Assembly: GCF_003606385.1 (NCBI RefSeq)
Contig: NZ_CP032514.1
Span: 2,604,001 to 2,668,000, forward strand
Reading direction: 5' to 3'
Origin: Actinomyces lilanjuaniae
GTDB taxonomy: Bacteria; Actinomycetota; Actinomycetes; Actinomycetales; Actinomycetaceae
DNA length: 64,000 nucleotides
Shown here: positions 9,321 through 20,523 of the stretch, in pieces
How positions within the stretch are numbered: the first letter of the stretch is position 1
How the letters are laid out: every line of letters starts with the position of its first letter
The notes under the pieces: model-generated
What the model saw: only the letters and a program-made list of their open reading frames with translations
What the model was told of the DNA's origin: nothing
Database searches by the model: none
Translations under genes and position numbers: made by a program

Positions 9321-9760
9321 TGCGCGTGGGATACGTCCCCGGCGGGTTCGACATGCTGCACGTGGGGCACCTCAACATCCTGAAGGAGGCTGCCCAGCGC
9401 TGCGACCGCCTCATCGCGGGCGTGGCCACCGACGAGTCGCTGGAACGGATGAAGGGACGGCCTCCCATCGTGCCCCTGACGGAACGGATGGCCATGGTCG
9501 CCGCGATGCGCATGGTCGACGCCGTGGTCGCCGACTACGACCAGGACAAGCGCCTAGCCTGGCACCGCACCCCCTTCACCATCCTGTTCAAGGGGACGGA
9601 CTGGCAGGGCACGGACAAGGGCCTACGCCTTGAGGAGGAGATGGCGGAGGTCGGCGCCCGCGTCGTCTACCTGCCCTACACCCCCACCACCTCCTCAACG
9701 ATGCTGCGGCGCACTCTGCTCCAGGAGGTCGCCTCCCACAGCCACCAAGGGGTTCAGTGA
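9320..9760 (+). CDS. Glycerol-3-phosphate cytidylyltransferase-like nucleotidyltransferase
   Basis: A 146-residue nucleotidyltransferase with the HxGH signature in GGFDMLHVGHLNILKEA (residues 8-24) and the downstream RMAMVAAMR and STMLRR segments; the latter stands where TagD-type enzymes have the RTxGISTT(Q/K) motif. Length is that of TagD or RfaE-C proteins. It probably activates an alcohol phosphate (glycerol phosphate or a related polyol phosphate) with CTP for a surface polymer. Start and stop overlap both neighbours (TGATG and GTGA), so it lies in a tight operon between the initiating transferase and the giant anchored protein. Substrate is not determined by the sequence. Confidence 0.78.
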   Translation: MRVGYVPGGFDMLHVGHLNILKEAAQRCDRLIAGVATDESLERMKGRPPIVPLTERMAMVAAMRMVDAVVADYDQDKRLAWHRTPFTILFKGTDWQGTDKGLRLEEEMAEVGARVVYLPYTPTTSSTMLRRTLLQEVASHSHQGVQ

Positions 9761-12700
9761 GCTCAGCAGACCCGGTTCCCGACCCCGTTCCCCCTGCCCC
9801 CGAGAGCCCCGGCCCCGCCACCAGCGACCTCACGGCCCGCAGCAGCCGCAGGGCAGCGGGCAGTCCCCGAGCCCGGCTCGGACGGCTGGGGCCGCACCTG
9901 CCCACCCCCGCCGCCTACCCGGACCGCGTCGTCTCCGTGGCCTCCCTGGCACAACCCGACGGCTGGCCCACTGGCTCCTGGCGCGCCAGCGGCTGTCCGC
10001 CCTGACAGCGCTGCTGTGCGTCACCGTCCTGGTCGCGGCTGCCTGGCTGCACGAGGGCCTAGCCCAGGCAGACCTGCGCCTGCACGACGGAGGAGTCTGG
10101 GTGACCTCCGCCTCCGATCACCTGGTAGCCCGCCTCAACTACCCGTCACGGGAGGTGGACGGGGCGATCCGCACCACCTCAGCCTCCTTCGATGTCACCC
10201 AGGACGCCGCAGACGTCCTGGTACCCAATACCGCCGACAGCTCAGTCGCCGCCGTGGACGTGGCCCAGGTCACTCTCTCTGAGCACACCCAGCTCTCCCA
10301 GTCGGACGCCGTCCTCCAGGGAGGCGACCGGGTGGTCGCCGTCAACAGTGCCGAGGGCACCATCCGGGCCACCACGGTTGACGCGGTCGGGTCCCTGGCG
10401 GCAGTGTCCCCGCTCATCAGCAGCATGCCTGCCGTCACCGCAGTCGCGGGCCAGGACGGGTCGATCCACGCGGTCTCGGCCACGACCGGTTCCTTGGTCT
10501 CCCTGCCGGCCACCGCCGACGGCTGGGAGACGGCTGCCGCCACCTCCCTCTCCCTCACCCCCGGGACCGACCTGGCGGTCACGGCGGTCGGGGACCAGCC
10601 CGTGGTCCTGGAAAGGGGCACCGGCGTCCTCCACCTGCCCGAGGGAGGCACCACGGACCTGGGCCAGCCCGGACTGACCCTGCAGCAGGCCGGGCCGTCG
10701 GCGGACTCGGTCCTGGTCGCCTCCCGGACCGCCCTGATCTCCGTGCCCCTAGACGGGGGCGAGGTGACCGAGATACCTGCCAGCTCCAGTTCCTCCGACC
10801 AGGACAGCGAGGACGCCCCGGCCGGCACGCCGCCAGAGGGCGTCGCCGCCCAGCCGGTACGCCTGGGACGCTGCGTCTACGCCGCCTGGTCCGGGTCAGG
10901 CCAGTTCGTCCGGGAGTGCTCAGGGATCACCGGCGGAAACGAGACCCTCCACGATGAGTCCCTGGCCACGTCCTCCGCCCCGGTGTTCCGGGTCAACCGC
11001 GACGCCATCGTGCTCAACGACCTGGAGACCGGCACCGTGTGGCTTCCGGACGAGGAGCTGGTCCTGCTTGACGACTGGACCGACGTCACGGCCCAGACCG
11101 ACGACTCCTCCGACGTCCAGGACGACTCCGCCGACACCTCCGAGGCCCAGTCCCCCCCGGAACGCACCGAGGAGAACCACGCGCCCGAGGCCAGTGACGA
11201 CACCTTCGGGGCCAGACCCGGGCGCTCCACGCTGCTACCTGTCCTCGCCAACGACTCCGACCCTGACGGAGACGTCCTCACCGCTACGCCGCTGGACGCC
11301 GGGGGGACCGTCACAGCCGCACCCGCCCAGGGCGGGCTCGCCCTGACCATCGAGGTGCCCTCCGATGCCACCGGCACCTACTCCGTCCCCTACACGGCTG
11401 ACGACGGGCGGGGAATGAGCGACTCCGCCGTGGCTACGGTGGAGGTCCACGGGCCAGAGGTCAACGAGGCACCCGAGCAGACCACCGTCCCTAGCCTGAC
11501 CGTCACGGAAGGAGCCGCTGGCTCCCTGGGCGTCCTGGGCAGCTGGATCGACCCCGACGGGGACGACCTCTACCTTGTCTCCGCCCACGGCGAGGGCCTG
11601 GACGTCAGGGCCTCCAGCGAGGGCACCGTCACCGTGAGGGAGATGGGCGTCGGCGCGGGGACCAGGGAGATGACCGTCGTGGTCTCCGACGGCCAGGAGA
11701 CCAGCACCGGGACCGTGTCCGTGGACGTCAGGACCACAGAGACGACCCCTCCTGTGACTAGTGCCGACCACGTGCGTGTCGTAGCCGGCTCGCGGGTCGT
11801 GGTCTCCCCGCTGGACAATGACACCTCCCCCTCCGGCACGCCGCTGCACCTGGCCGACGTCCAGGACGCGCCGACCGGTACCGAGGTCTCGGTGGACCAG
11901 CAGGCAGGCGTGTTTACCTTCGCCACCGACTCCTCCCAGACCTCCGACCAGGACCAGACCCTCTACCTGACCTACGACGTCATGGACGGGGCAGGCACCT
12001 CCCAGGGAATCGTACGCATCGACGTCGTAGCCCGGGCCGAGGCGACCGTGCCCCGCAGGTGGAGGACGACACCGCGCTCCTGGCTGACTCAGGCACGACA
12101 ACCCTCGACCCGCTGTCCAACGACTTTGACCCTCCGGAGGCATCCTGGTGCTGCAGTCCGTGAGCGCCCTGCCGACTCCGGAGTCACGGTCACAGTCGTG
12201 GAGCACTCCCTGCTGCAGTTCTCCGCTGCGGGTCCGGTTCCTCCCAGTACGTCTGTGGAGTACACCGTCACCAACGGGACGGCCACCACTACCGGGACCG
12301 TCTCAGTCATTCCCGTCGCCTCAACCGACCCACAGCCTCCTGTGGTCGGGGATGACACCGCGGTCGTGCGCGCCGGAGACGTGGTCAGCATCCCTGTCTT
12401 GGACAACGACTCCTCGCCCTCAGGTCTGGCCCTGTCCGTCTCCTCCGAGCTCGGCCTGGCAGGGCAGGACCTGGGAACAGCCTGGGTCAGTCAGGACACG
12501 GTGCGCTTCCGTGCTGACGAGCAGGCGGGGCGGACCACTCTGTCCTACACGACAACCGACGCCCACGGCCAGGCGACCCCGGGCGCCGTCACCATTGAGG
12601 TCCGCCCCCGTGACGACGACACGAACTCAGCTCCCTCGCCACGAGGACTGGAGGCCCGTACGGTCTCCACGTCCCCGGCAGCCGTCACCGTTCCCCTGGA

Positions 12701-15682
12701 CGGCATCGACCCCGACGGTGACTCCGTGAGCCTGGTCGGCCTGGACCAGGCGCCGTCCCTGGGAACGGTGGACGTGTCCTCCACGTGGCTGACCTACACC
12801 CCCCTGGAGGACGCGACCGGGACGGACACCTTCACCTACGTCGTCGAGGACCGCCTCGGCGCCCAGGCCACAGCCACGGTCCGCGTCGGGGTCGCTGCTG
12901 CCACCGAGACCAACACCGCCCCTGTCGCTACTGACGACCTGGTTATCGCCCAGCCCGGGAGGACTGTGGCCGTCGACGTCCTGTCCAACGACCTGGACGC
13001 TGACGGTGACGTCCTCTCCCTGGAGGGAACCCCCACCCCTCCGACCCTGCTCTCGGGGTGTCCACCCGTGGCGGTCGGCTCGTCGCCGACCTGCCTCAGG
13101 AGGAGGCGATCTACTCTGTCACCTACACGGTGTCCGACGCTCGGGGTGGCCTGGACACGGGCACCGTCACGGTCCAGGTCTCCCCGCAGGCGCCTCTGGC
13201 CAGCCCGGTGGGGGTTGACGACTACGTCACCGTCGACCAGGTGGACGCCCAGGGAGTGGTCACCGTCCCGGTGCTCGACAACGACCTCGACGCCGACGGC
13301 TCTCCCTGGGACCTGACCCTGAGCACTGACGAGCCTGACGTCCAGGTCAGCGAGGACTCAATCACCCTGACCGTAGGCGAGGAGCCTCGACTGGTGCTCT
13401 ACACCGTCACCGACGCCGACGGGCTCACCGGCAACGCGGTCGTCGTGGTGCCGTCACGCTCCGCCCTGCGCCCCCGCCTGGACGCCGCCTCGGTGCCAGT
13501 CCACGTCCCGGCCGGCACACCTACCGACATACCCCTGTCCTCCCACGTCCTGACACGCGCAGGCACCTCCGCAGTGGTTACTGACCCCTCCACGGTCCAC
13601 ACCGGCGCCGGGACCCAGGAGGCGACCCTGGTAGACAACGGCGGCGTGCTGCGACTCACCCCGGACGACGGCTTCACCGGTCGAACCTCGGTCACCCTGA
13701 CCGTCGCCGACGGAACCAGCCCCGAGGCACTGAGCGCGACCCTCACCCTGCCGGTCACCGTGGACGCCACGAGCAACACCCCTCCCGTGCTCACCCCGAC
13801 GGAGGTCACCGCGGCCCCCGGCGAGGAGCCGGTGGCCGTGGACCTCACGAGCATGACGACGGACCCCGACGAGACGGACACACTTAGCTTCTCCGTGGGC
13901 AGCGCGCCCCCGGGCTTCGAGGTGTCGCTGAGCGGCTCCGTCCTGTCAGTCAGCGCTGTGGCCGGGACAGCCGAGGGTACGGCAGGCAGCGTGGAGGTCA
14001 CCGTCTCCGACGGCGTCAACGACCCCGTGACCAGCACGCTGCCCCTGCGTGTCGGGGGCTCGACACGCCCTCTGATGACGACCGTGCCCGCCTCCCTCGA
14101 CTCCGACGGCTCTCCCGTGAGCGTGGACGTCGCCACCTTGGTGACGAACCCGTTCCCGGACGAGCCCGTCACGCTCAGCGGCACCCCCCAGGTGGACTCG
14201 GGCAGGGCAGCGTCTCCGTCTCCGGGACCACTGTGACCATCTCCCCGGCCACAGGCTTCCACGGCCGCCTGAGCGTCTCCTACCGTGTCACTGACGCCAC
14301 TGGCTCCCGGACCGTGAGGTAAGCGGGACCGTCCTCGTCACGGTAGCCGCCGCACCCGAGGCACCGACCGCGGTACGTGCCGAGGCCACCGGTGCCACCG
14401 CCATGACGGTGCACTGGTCCCGGGCGCGGACAACGGCTCCCCGGTCACCGGCTACACGCTCACCGAGGTGGGTGGGGCCGGGCAGTGGAGCTGCTCGGGT
14501 CCCCTGCCAGGCCACCGGGCTGACACCGGGCAGGAGCTACTCCTTCCAGGTGGTGGCCACCAGCGCCGTCGGTGACTCCGCGCCCTCCTCGCCCTCGCCC
14601 CGGAGGTCTTCAGCGTCGCTGCTGACGTCCCGGCCGCCCCGTGCTGTCGGCGGGCAGGGGGAGCTGACGGTGTCCTGGAGCGCCGTGGCGCCGATCGAGG
14701 GGCCACCATGAGCTACGAGGTGCGCCTGAGCGACGGTACTACCCACACCACACAGGCAACGTCCCTAACCCTGCGGGCGCCGTCAGTCTCGGCGGGCACC
14801 GCCTACACGGCGACGGTGCGCGCCGTCCCCTCCACGGGCGAGCCCTCGGCCTACTCCAGCCCCTCTGCTTCAGCCACGCCCTACGGCGCCCCGGGCGCCC
14901 CAGGGACGCCCCAGGTCAGGGCCAGCGGCAGCTCACTGACAGTCTCATGGAGCCCCGCAGCCGCCAACGGCAGTCCCGTGCGCTACACCGTCCGGTACTC
15001 CGGTCCTGACGGCAGCGGCAGCAAGGACGTCGGCTCCTCGACCTCCTACACCGTGAACGCCACCTCGGGCACCTGGTCCTTCACCGTCGTGGCCAGCAAC
15101 GACGCGGGATCCACCGCCTCCTCGTCCACCGAGTACACCCACAGGACCGAGCCCCTGGCTCCCTCCGCCCCCTCCGCGCAGGCCACCGGCTCCAACGGCC
15201 GGATTCAGGTCAGCGCCTCGGCACGCGCCGGCAACGGCTGGGGGGCCTCCGACCTGACCGTCCAGTACTCGGTCGACCAGGTCACCTGGACCTCCAGCAC
15301 CACCATCTCAGGCCTGACAGACGGACGCGGCTACACCGTCTACGCCAGGGTCGTCAGCAGCGACCAGCGGACCTCCTCAGTGGTCTCCGGGGCCTCTGTA
15401 ACCCCGTACGGCCCGCCCGGTAGGCCCGCCATCAGCTGCTCCCCGGGCCGCAGCGACCAGGTGGAGTGCACCTGGAGCGCAGGTGCCTCCGGCGGCCTGC
15501 CCAACACCTACCAGCGCAGGTGGCGGGCCGACGATGACGACGACTGGGAGGGTCCGGTCTCCCTGGGATCGGGCGAGCGCTTCAGCTTCGCCGCTGACGA
15601 CGACGACGCGCAGGCCTGCGTACGCGCCCGCAACAGCGCGGGCCAGTACTCGGACTGGGCCTGCGACGAGGTAGACATGTAG
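9757..15682 (+). CDS. Giant membrane-anchored Ig-like/fibronectin type III protein (PFNA fn3-type), about ten apparent frameshifts
   Basis: About 1,980 codons when repaired. Start is GTG at 9757 overlapping the previous stop. A Pro/Ala-rich cytoplasmic head is followed by one membrane helix (LSALTALLCVTVLVAAAWL), a beta-propeller-like region, then seven or more Ig/cadherin-like repeats marked by VLDNDxxPxG or NDxDxDGD motifs (11240-14200), and Fn3 domains at 14330-15680. The frame breaks at runs near 9957, 12051-12054, 12140, 12175, 13055, 14205, 14321, 14424 and several more to 14705, nearly all repaired by one added base. The Fn3 domains end in an acidic, Cys-containing module with no sorting motif. 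It corresponds to the fn3 gene that precedes moxR-duf58-tgm in bifidobacteria, and may sense or bind extracellular ligands. Confidence 0.78.
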
Positions 15683-15705
15683 GACGCGTGCTGTGCCGTG
15701 ACCTA

Positions 15706-15742
15706 GCAGCAGGCAGCCCCACGGCCCGGGCCTGCCTGCTGC
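15706..15742 (+). terminator. Hairpin between fn3 and moxR
   Basis: Perfect 11-base inverted repeat (GCAGCAGGCAG at 15706-15716 and its complement at 15732-15742) with a 15-base loop and no T tract. It could be a terminator or attenuator that lowers expression of moxR and later genes relative to the giant fn3 gene. Confidence 0.42.
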
Positions 15743-15799
15743 CGCCCCGCCCGTCCCTGCCCGAGGAAAGCCTGCAGGAAGTCATGAGGAGGACTGTCT

Positions 15800-16765
15800 A
15801 TGCCCCTGAGTCAGGAGAACGCGACCTGGTTCGCCGAGGCCTTCTCCACGATCGTCAGCAACGTCGGGCAGGCCCTCCTCGGCAAGGAGGAGGTCATACG
15901 CCTGGCGCTGACGGCCATGCTCGCTGAGGGGCACCTCCTGCTGGAGGACGCCCCCGGAACCGGTAAGACAGCACTGGCACGCGCCCTGGCGGCCTCCGTG
16001 CAGGGCACGAGCTCGCGTATCCAGTTCACCCCGGACCTGCTGCCCAGCGACATCACCGGCGTGACGGTCTTTGACCAGGCCAACAGCTCCTGGCAGTTCC
16101 ACCCCGGCCCTGTCTTCTCCTCGATCGTCCTGGCCGACGAGATCAACCGGGCCAGTCCCAAGACCCAGTCCGCGCTGCTGGAGGTCATGGAGGAGTCCAC
16201 GGTGACCGTGGACGGCACCCGCCATGAGGTCGGACGGCCCTTTATGGTGATCGCCACCCAGAACCCCGTGGAGCAGGCAGGCACCTACCGGCTGCCCGAG
16301 GCCCAGTTGGACCGCTTCCTGCTCAAGACCTCCGTCGGCTACCCGGCCCGGGAGGCACTGACCCAGATTCTGGCAGGCTCAGCCAGACCTGACCGCTCCC
16401 GGGACCTGGCACCGGTCGTGGCCTCCTCCGTCGTGGCCTCCATGGCGGACCTAGCGGCAGCCAACCACGTGGAGGGGTCAGTCCTGGACTACATCAGCGC
16501 CCTGGTCGAGGCCACGCGCCAGGCTGAGGAGACCCGTATGGGCGTGTCCACCCGAGGCGCCATCAGCATGACGCGTGCAGCACGGGTGTGGGCGGCAGCC
16601 CAGGGCCGCACCTTCGTCCTGCCCGACGACGTCAAGGACCTGGCCCACGTCGTGTGGGACCACCGCCTGGTCATGGACCCCGACGCGGAGTTCACTGGCG
16701 CCACCGCTGCGGGAGTCCTCACCTCGGTGCTGTCGTCAGTGCCCGCACCCACGCGACGCTCGTGA
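15800..16765 (+). CDS. MoxR family AAA+ ATPase
   Basis: A 321-residue AAA+ protein of the MoxR family, chaperone-like ATPases that work with DUF58/VWA partners. Walker A is [16 protein letters not shown] (residues 50-65), Walker B is [20 protein letters not shown] (about 110-129), and the sensor 1 region is [20 protein letters not shown]. The C-terminal lid domain contains [23 protein letters not shown] lies 8 bases before the ATG at 15800. The next gene (DUF58) starts within its stop codon, the standard MoxR-DUF58 pairing. In the bifidobacterial PFNA cluster the equivalent gene is aaa-atp. Confidence 0.93.
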   Translation: MPLSQENATWFAEAFSTIVSNVGQALLGKEEVIRLALTAMLAEGHLLLEDAPGTGKTALARALAASVQGTSSRIQFTPDLLPSDITGVTVFDQANSSWQFHPGPVFSSIVLADEINRASPKTQSALLEVMEESTVTVDGTRHEVGRPFMVIATQNPVEQAGTYRLPEAQLDRFLLKTSVGYPAREALTQILAGSARPDRSRDLAPVVASSVVASMADLAAANHVEGSVLDYISALVEATRQAEETRMGVSTRGAISMTRAARVWAAAQGRTFVLPDDVKDLAHVVWDHRLVMDPDAEFTGATAAGVLTSVLSSVPAPTRRS

Positions 16766-18045
16766 CAGCGGCCCCCTCTCCCGGACCCGGCAGCCCTGCT
16801 GGCACCACACCCTCCTCCGTCCCGACCAGTAGGCCCCAGGACCCCAGACCGCGCCTGCCTGTCACGTCTGTCCTGAGGACACCGGCCCGTCACCTCTCCA
16901 GACTCCTGGGTGTCCTCAGCCCAGTCGGCTGGGCGTGCCTGGCAGTGCTGGCCTGCTGCCTTCTTCTAGGAGCCCACCCGGGCTGGCAGGAGGCCTGGGG
17001 GGCCGCAGCCGTCCTGGGCGCAGTCGTCCTGAGCGCCGGGCTGTGGCTGCTCCCCCGCGGGAGCCACAGCGTCACACACTCCTTGCTGGACCCCTATGTC
17101 ACGGTCGGCGACTATGCCCTCGTGCGCGTGACCGTGACCAGCACACGCTCCCGCCCTCTCCTGCCCACCCGTATGGAGATGCCCGTGGGCGCGGGCAGAG
17201 CCGTGTTCGTGGTCCCCGTCCTGCCTCCGGGAGGCAGCCACGACAGGGGATTCGTCCTTCCGACCCGGAGTCGTGGAGTCGTGGTCGTGGGACCGGTGGT
17301 ATCGGTGGCCCGCGACCCGGTGGGCCTGCTCCACCTGGAGCGCACCCGCACCACAGCCCAGACGGTCCACATCCACCCTCGCACGCTGCGTCTGGGAGCG
17401 GTCCTGCACGGGACGCTGCGAGACATTGAGGGTGCGGTCACTCAGGACCTGTCCAGCTCCGACGTCTCCTTCCACGCTCTGCGCGACTACGTCGCCGGAG
17501 ACGACCGGCGCCACGTCCACTGGCCTACCACGGCGAGGACCGGCCGCCTCATGGTGCGACAGTTCGAGGAGACCCGCAGGTCCAGCCTCCTGGTCCTGCT
17601 GTCAGTCCGGGCGCAGGACTACGCGGGCGAGGAGGACTTTGAGACGGCGGTGTCAGTGGCCTGCTCCCTGGCGGTCGACGGCCTCAGGGACGGCAGGCAG
17701 GTCCGTCTACTCACTCAGGACACCTCCCTGCCCACAGCCTCGCCGCTGCGGCTGCTGGACGCCTCCTGCCTCCTGGAGACGCACGAGGCGACGGGAACTT
17801 GTGACGACCTGGCCAGGCATGGCTACGCCACCTCCCCCGAAGCCTCTGTCGTGGTTCTAGTCACTGGTCAGGAGACCTCACGGGCCGTCCTGGCCGCAGC
17901 CCGCTCCCTGGTCCCTCCCTCGGTGTCCATGCTGGCGCTGCGCACCGGGCAGCGCCAGCTGTCCAGGCTGCACGCAGGAGACCTTCCAGTAGTGGACCTC
18001 GACCGGCTCGAGCAGCTCCCCACTGCGCTGAGGAAGGCGGCATGA
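16762..18045 (+). CDS. DUF58 domain-containing protein
   Basis: A 427-residue protein. Two hydrophobic segments near the N-terminus (GWACLAVLACCLLLGAHPG and GAAAVLGAVVLSAGLWLL) anchor it; the soluble part has the DUF58 signature FHALRDYVAGDDRRHVHWP followed by TTARTGRLMVRQFEE (about 235-270) and a VWA-like fold after it. The start GTG at 16762 overlaps the moxR stop (GTGA), and the product end overlaps the transglutaminase start (ATGA). DUF58 proteins are taken to be partners of MoxR ATPases in assembling or remodelling surface complexes. Confidence 0.9.
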   Translation: MTAAPSPGPGSPAGTTPSSVPTSRPQDPRPRLPVTSVLRTPARHLSRLLGVLSPVGWACLAVLACCLLLGAHPGWQEAWGAAAVLGAVVLSAGLWLLPRGSHSVTHSLLDPYVTVGDYALVRVTVTSTRSRPLLPTRMEMPVGAGRAVFVVPVLPPGGSHDRGFVLPTRSRGVVVVGPVVSVARDPVGLLHLERTRTTAQTVHIHPRTLRLGAVLHGTLRDIEGAVTQDLSSSDVSFHALRDYVAGDDRRHVHWPTTARTGRLMVRQFEETRRSSLLVLLSVRAQDYAGEEDFETAVSVACSLAVDGLRDGRQVRLLTQDTSLPTASPLRLLDASCLLETHEATGTCDDLARHGYATSPEASVVVLVTGQETSRAVLAAARSLVPPSVSMLALRTGQRQLSRLHAGDLPVVDLDRLEQLPTALRKAA

Positions 18046-20523
18046 GCCCGCTACTCGCCCCGCGTGACACGACGCGCGAGGAGGAGACGACGCCTTCCGC
18101 ACGCAGGCTCCCCCTGCTACCGGCCCCCTCCTCCTCACGGCGACCTCTGCCCAACCGCCGCTTCCAGGACCTCCAGACAGGGCCCGAGCCCCCCGGGCGC
18201 GCGACAGCCGTGCTGGAGGTGCTGCTGGCCACCGCGCTCCTGGCAGTGGGTTCCCTTCCCTTCCTGCCCGTCTTCGGCGGGGCCTCGGGCTACCTGGCTG
18301 CCCTGTACGGACTCGGAGCAGGGACCGCCACCGTCCTGGCCTGCTCCGCCCTGCGACTCACGGCGCTGCCGACCATGGCAGCCCTGGCGGTCGTCCACGT
18401 CGTCGTGGCCCCGTGGCTGCTGCCCGACGTCGGCACCGGGCGCGAGGCGGTCCTCAACGTCGTGACGGCAAGCGTGACCGTGTGGCGAGACTCCCTGAGC
18501 CTGCCGCTGCCCCTGGGCTCCTTCACAGCAATGACCGTCCTGCCCTGGCTGACCTGTCTGAGCCTCTCCGGGCTGTCAACCCGTCTGCTCCTGTCCGGCC
18601 GCGACGTCCTCGCAGGACCGGTCGCCATGGTGGTACCGCTGGTCGCGATCGCCTGGGGCGGGCACTCCCCGGTCGCCCCCAGGCTGCTGGGTCCCGCCCT
18701 GGCAGCCGGGCTTCTCCTGCTGTGGTCAGCAGCCTCCCTGAGACGCCGCCGCCTGCGCGTGGAAGAGGCCCTCAGCGACACCACCGGCTCCGGCCGTCCC
18801 GACGGCGCCCCCTCCGCCTCGGCCCCCGTGGCCATGTCCAGGGCCACCCGCCGCGGGGCGGCCCTGGCGGTGACGACAACCGTGAGCGCCCTCAGCCTGG
18901 TCCTTGTCGTCAACCCCGTGGCCCCTACGGCACGGACGGTCCTGCGCGATGTCCTCGAACCTCCCCTGAGCCTCAGCGAGTACGCCACCCCCCTGTCCCT
19001 GGTGCGCAGCATCGAGACAGACCTGGCAGACACCGAGCTCCTGACCCTGTCAGGAGCCCCGGAGGGCGTCCGTGTGCGTATCGCCGCCCTCGACTCCTAC
19101 GACGGCCTGGCAGCCCGTATCGGGAGAGCCCTGGGGAGCGTCGCGCTTTCAGCGCGTGGGCGCTCGGACCTCCCTCAGCGGCTCGGCACCGACACCCTAC
19201 CCGGCACCGACCTCCCCGGGAGGGACCCAGGAGGTCACCCTGTCAGTTCGGGGATACTCCTTCCCCTGGGTTCCCACGGTGTCAGCCACGGAGCAGATCG
19301 AGGTCTCCGGCCCCCGCCAGGCTGAGCTCAGCGAGAGCCTGTACTACGACGCCTTCTCCGCCACCGGGGTGCTCACGGCCGGATTGGTCGAGGGCGACGT
19401 CCTGGCCGAGACGGTCCGCCCCTACGCCCCGCCATCCGAGAGCCAGATGAGCACGGACTCCCTGGCGCAGGTCTCCCTGGGACCGGTGGAGCAGGTCCCC
19501 TCCTCGGTCGTGGCGCTCGCGGCGGAGATCGTCGGCACCGCGTCCGACCCGCTGACCCAGGTGCGCGCCCTCCAGCAGCGACTGCGCACCAGCTACTACT
19601 CTGACGGATCCCAGAGCCCCTCCTCCCCCGGGCACGGCGCGGCACGGATCGCCTCCATGGTGGAGGCGGAGTCCCTGGTAGGTGACGACGAGCAGTACTC
19701 CGTCCTCATGATGCTCCTGTGCCGGTCCCTGGGAATTCCTGCCCGGGTCGTCATGGGATTCAACCCGTCCACGGACGGGGACGCCACGACGGTCACCGGG
19801 GCCGACATCAGCGCCTGGGTCGAGGTCCCCTTCGAGTCCCTGGGCTGGGTCGCCGTCGACGTCACCCCCGACCGCGACCAGGTCCCCCAGCAGCAGACGA
19901 CGCAGAAGGTCTCCAACCCTGAGCCCCAGGTCCTCCAGCCCCCGCTGCCGGAGGAGGACCCCGCCGAGCTTCCCCCGTCCTACGAGGACCCTGACAACGA
20001 CGGCTCGGAGGAGGAGCAGGACCCAGGACTGCCACGGGGTCTCCTCCTCGCGGCTGCCTCTGTCCTGGGGCTGGTAGCAGCGGCGGGAGCCGTCCTGGGA
20101 TGGAAGGTCCTACGTCGGCTCAGACGCCGACGCCGGAGCGGCGTGGGCTCGGCCCTGGGCTCCTGGGAAGAGCTGGTGGACCGGGCGCGCGACCTGGGGA
20201 GCGCTCCTTCCTGGGGCGCGACCCGCCGGGAGACGGCCTACGAGCTCGACCCCCACTTTCCCCAGGCTGACCTGCCGACATTCGCCAACGCCGTGGACAC
20301 CCAGGTGTTCGGCCCAGGCGATCCGACGTCGTACGCTCTAGGGGAGCTGTGGAGCTCCTGCGACGCGATCATCCGTGCTATGGGTGCGGACCGCTCGCGG
20401 CTGGGCAGGCTCCAGGCTCGGCTGTCCCTGCGGTCGCTCGTGCACCCGGCCGGACGGACTCCTCGTCGACGTCCCTCAGGAGGTACCGATCATGACGACG
20501 AGCTCTCTGCCTTCCCGAGGTAG
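18042..20523 (+). CDS. Transglutaminase-like membrane protein (TgpA type), degenerate active site, two apparent frameshifts
   Basis: About 827 residues after repair at GGG 19122-19124 and TTT 19147-19149. The first half has several membrane helices; an extracellular transglutaminase-like domain follows (19450-19880), and a membrane helix near 20040-20100 precedes a cytoplasmic tail. The core reads EQYSVLMMLLCRSLGIPARV, then VTGADISAWVEV and LGWVAVDVTP. In active TgpA-type enzymes the nucleophile Cys sits just before EQF/Y and the His in DxHAWVEV. Here these positions are Asp (GDDEQY) and Ser (DISAWVEV), so two of three catalytic residues are missing. It probably binds peptides or acts as a scaffold. 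It is the tgm member of the PFNA-like cluster and overlaps DUF58 as ATGA. Confidence 0.82.
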
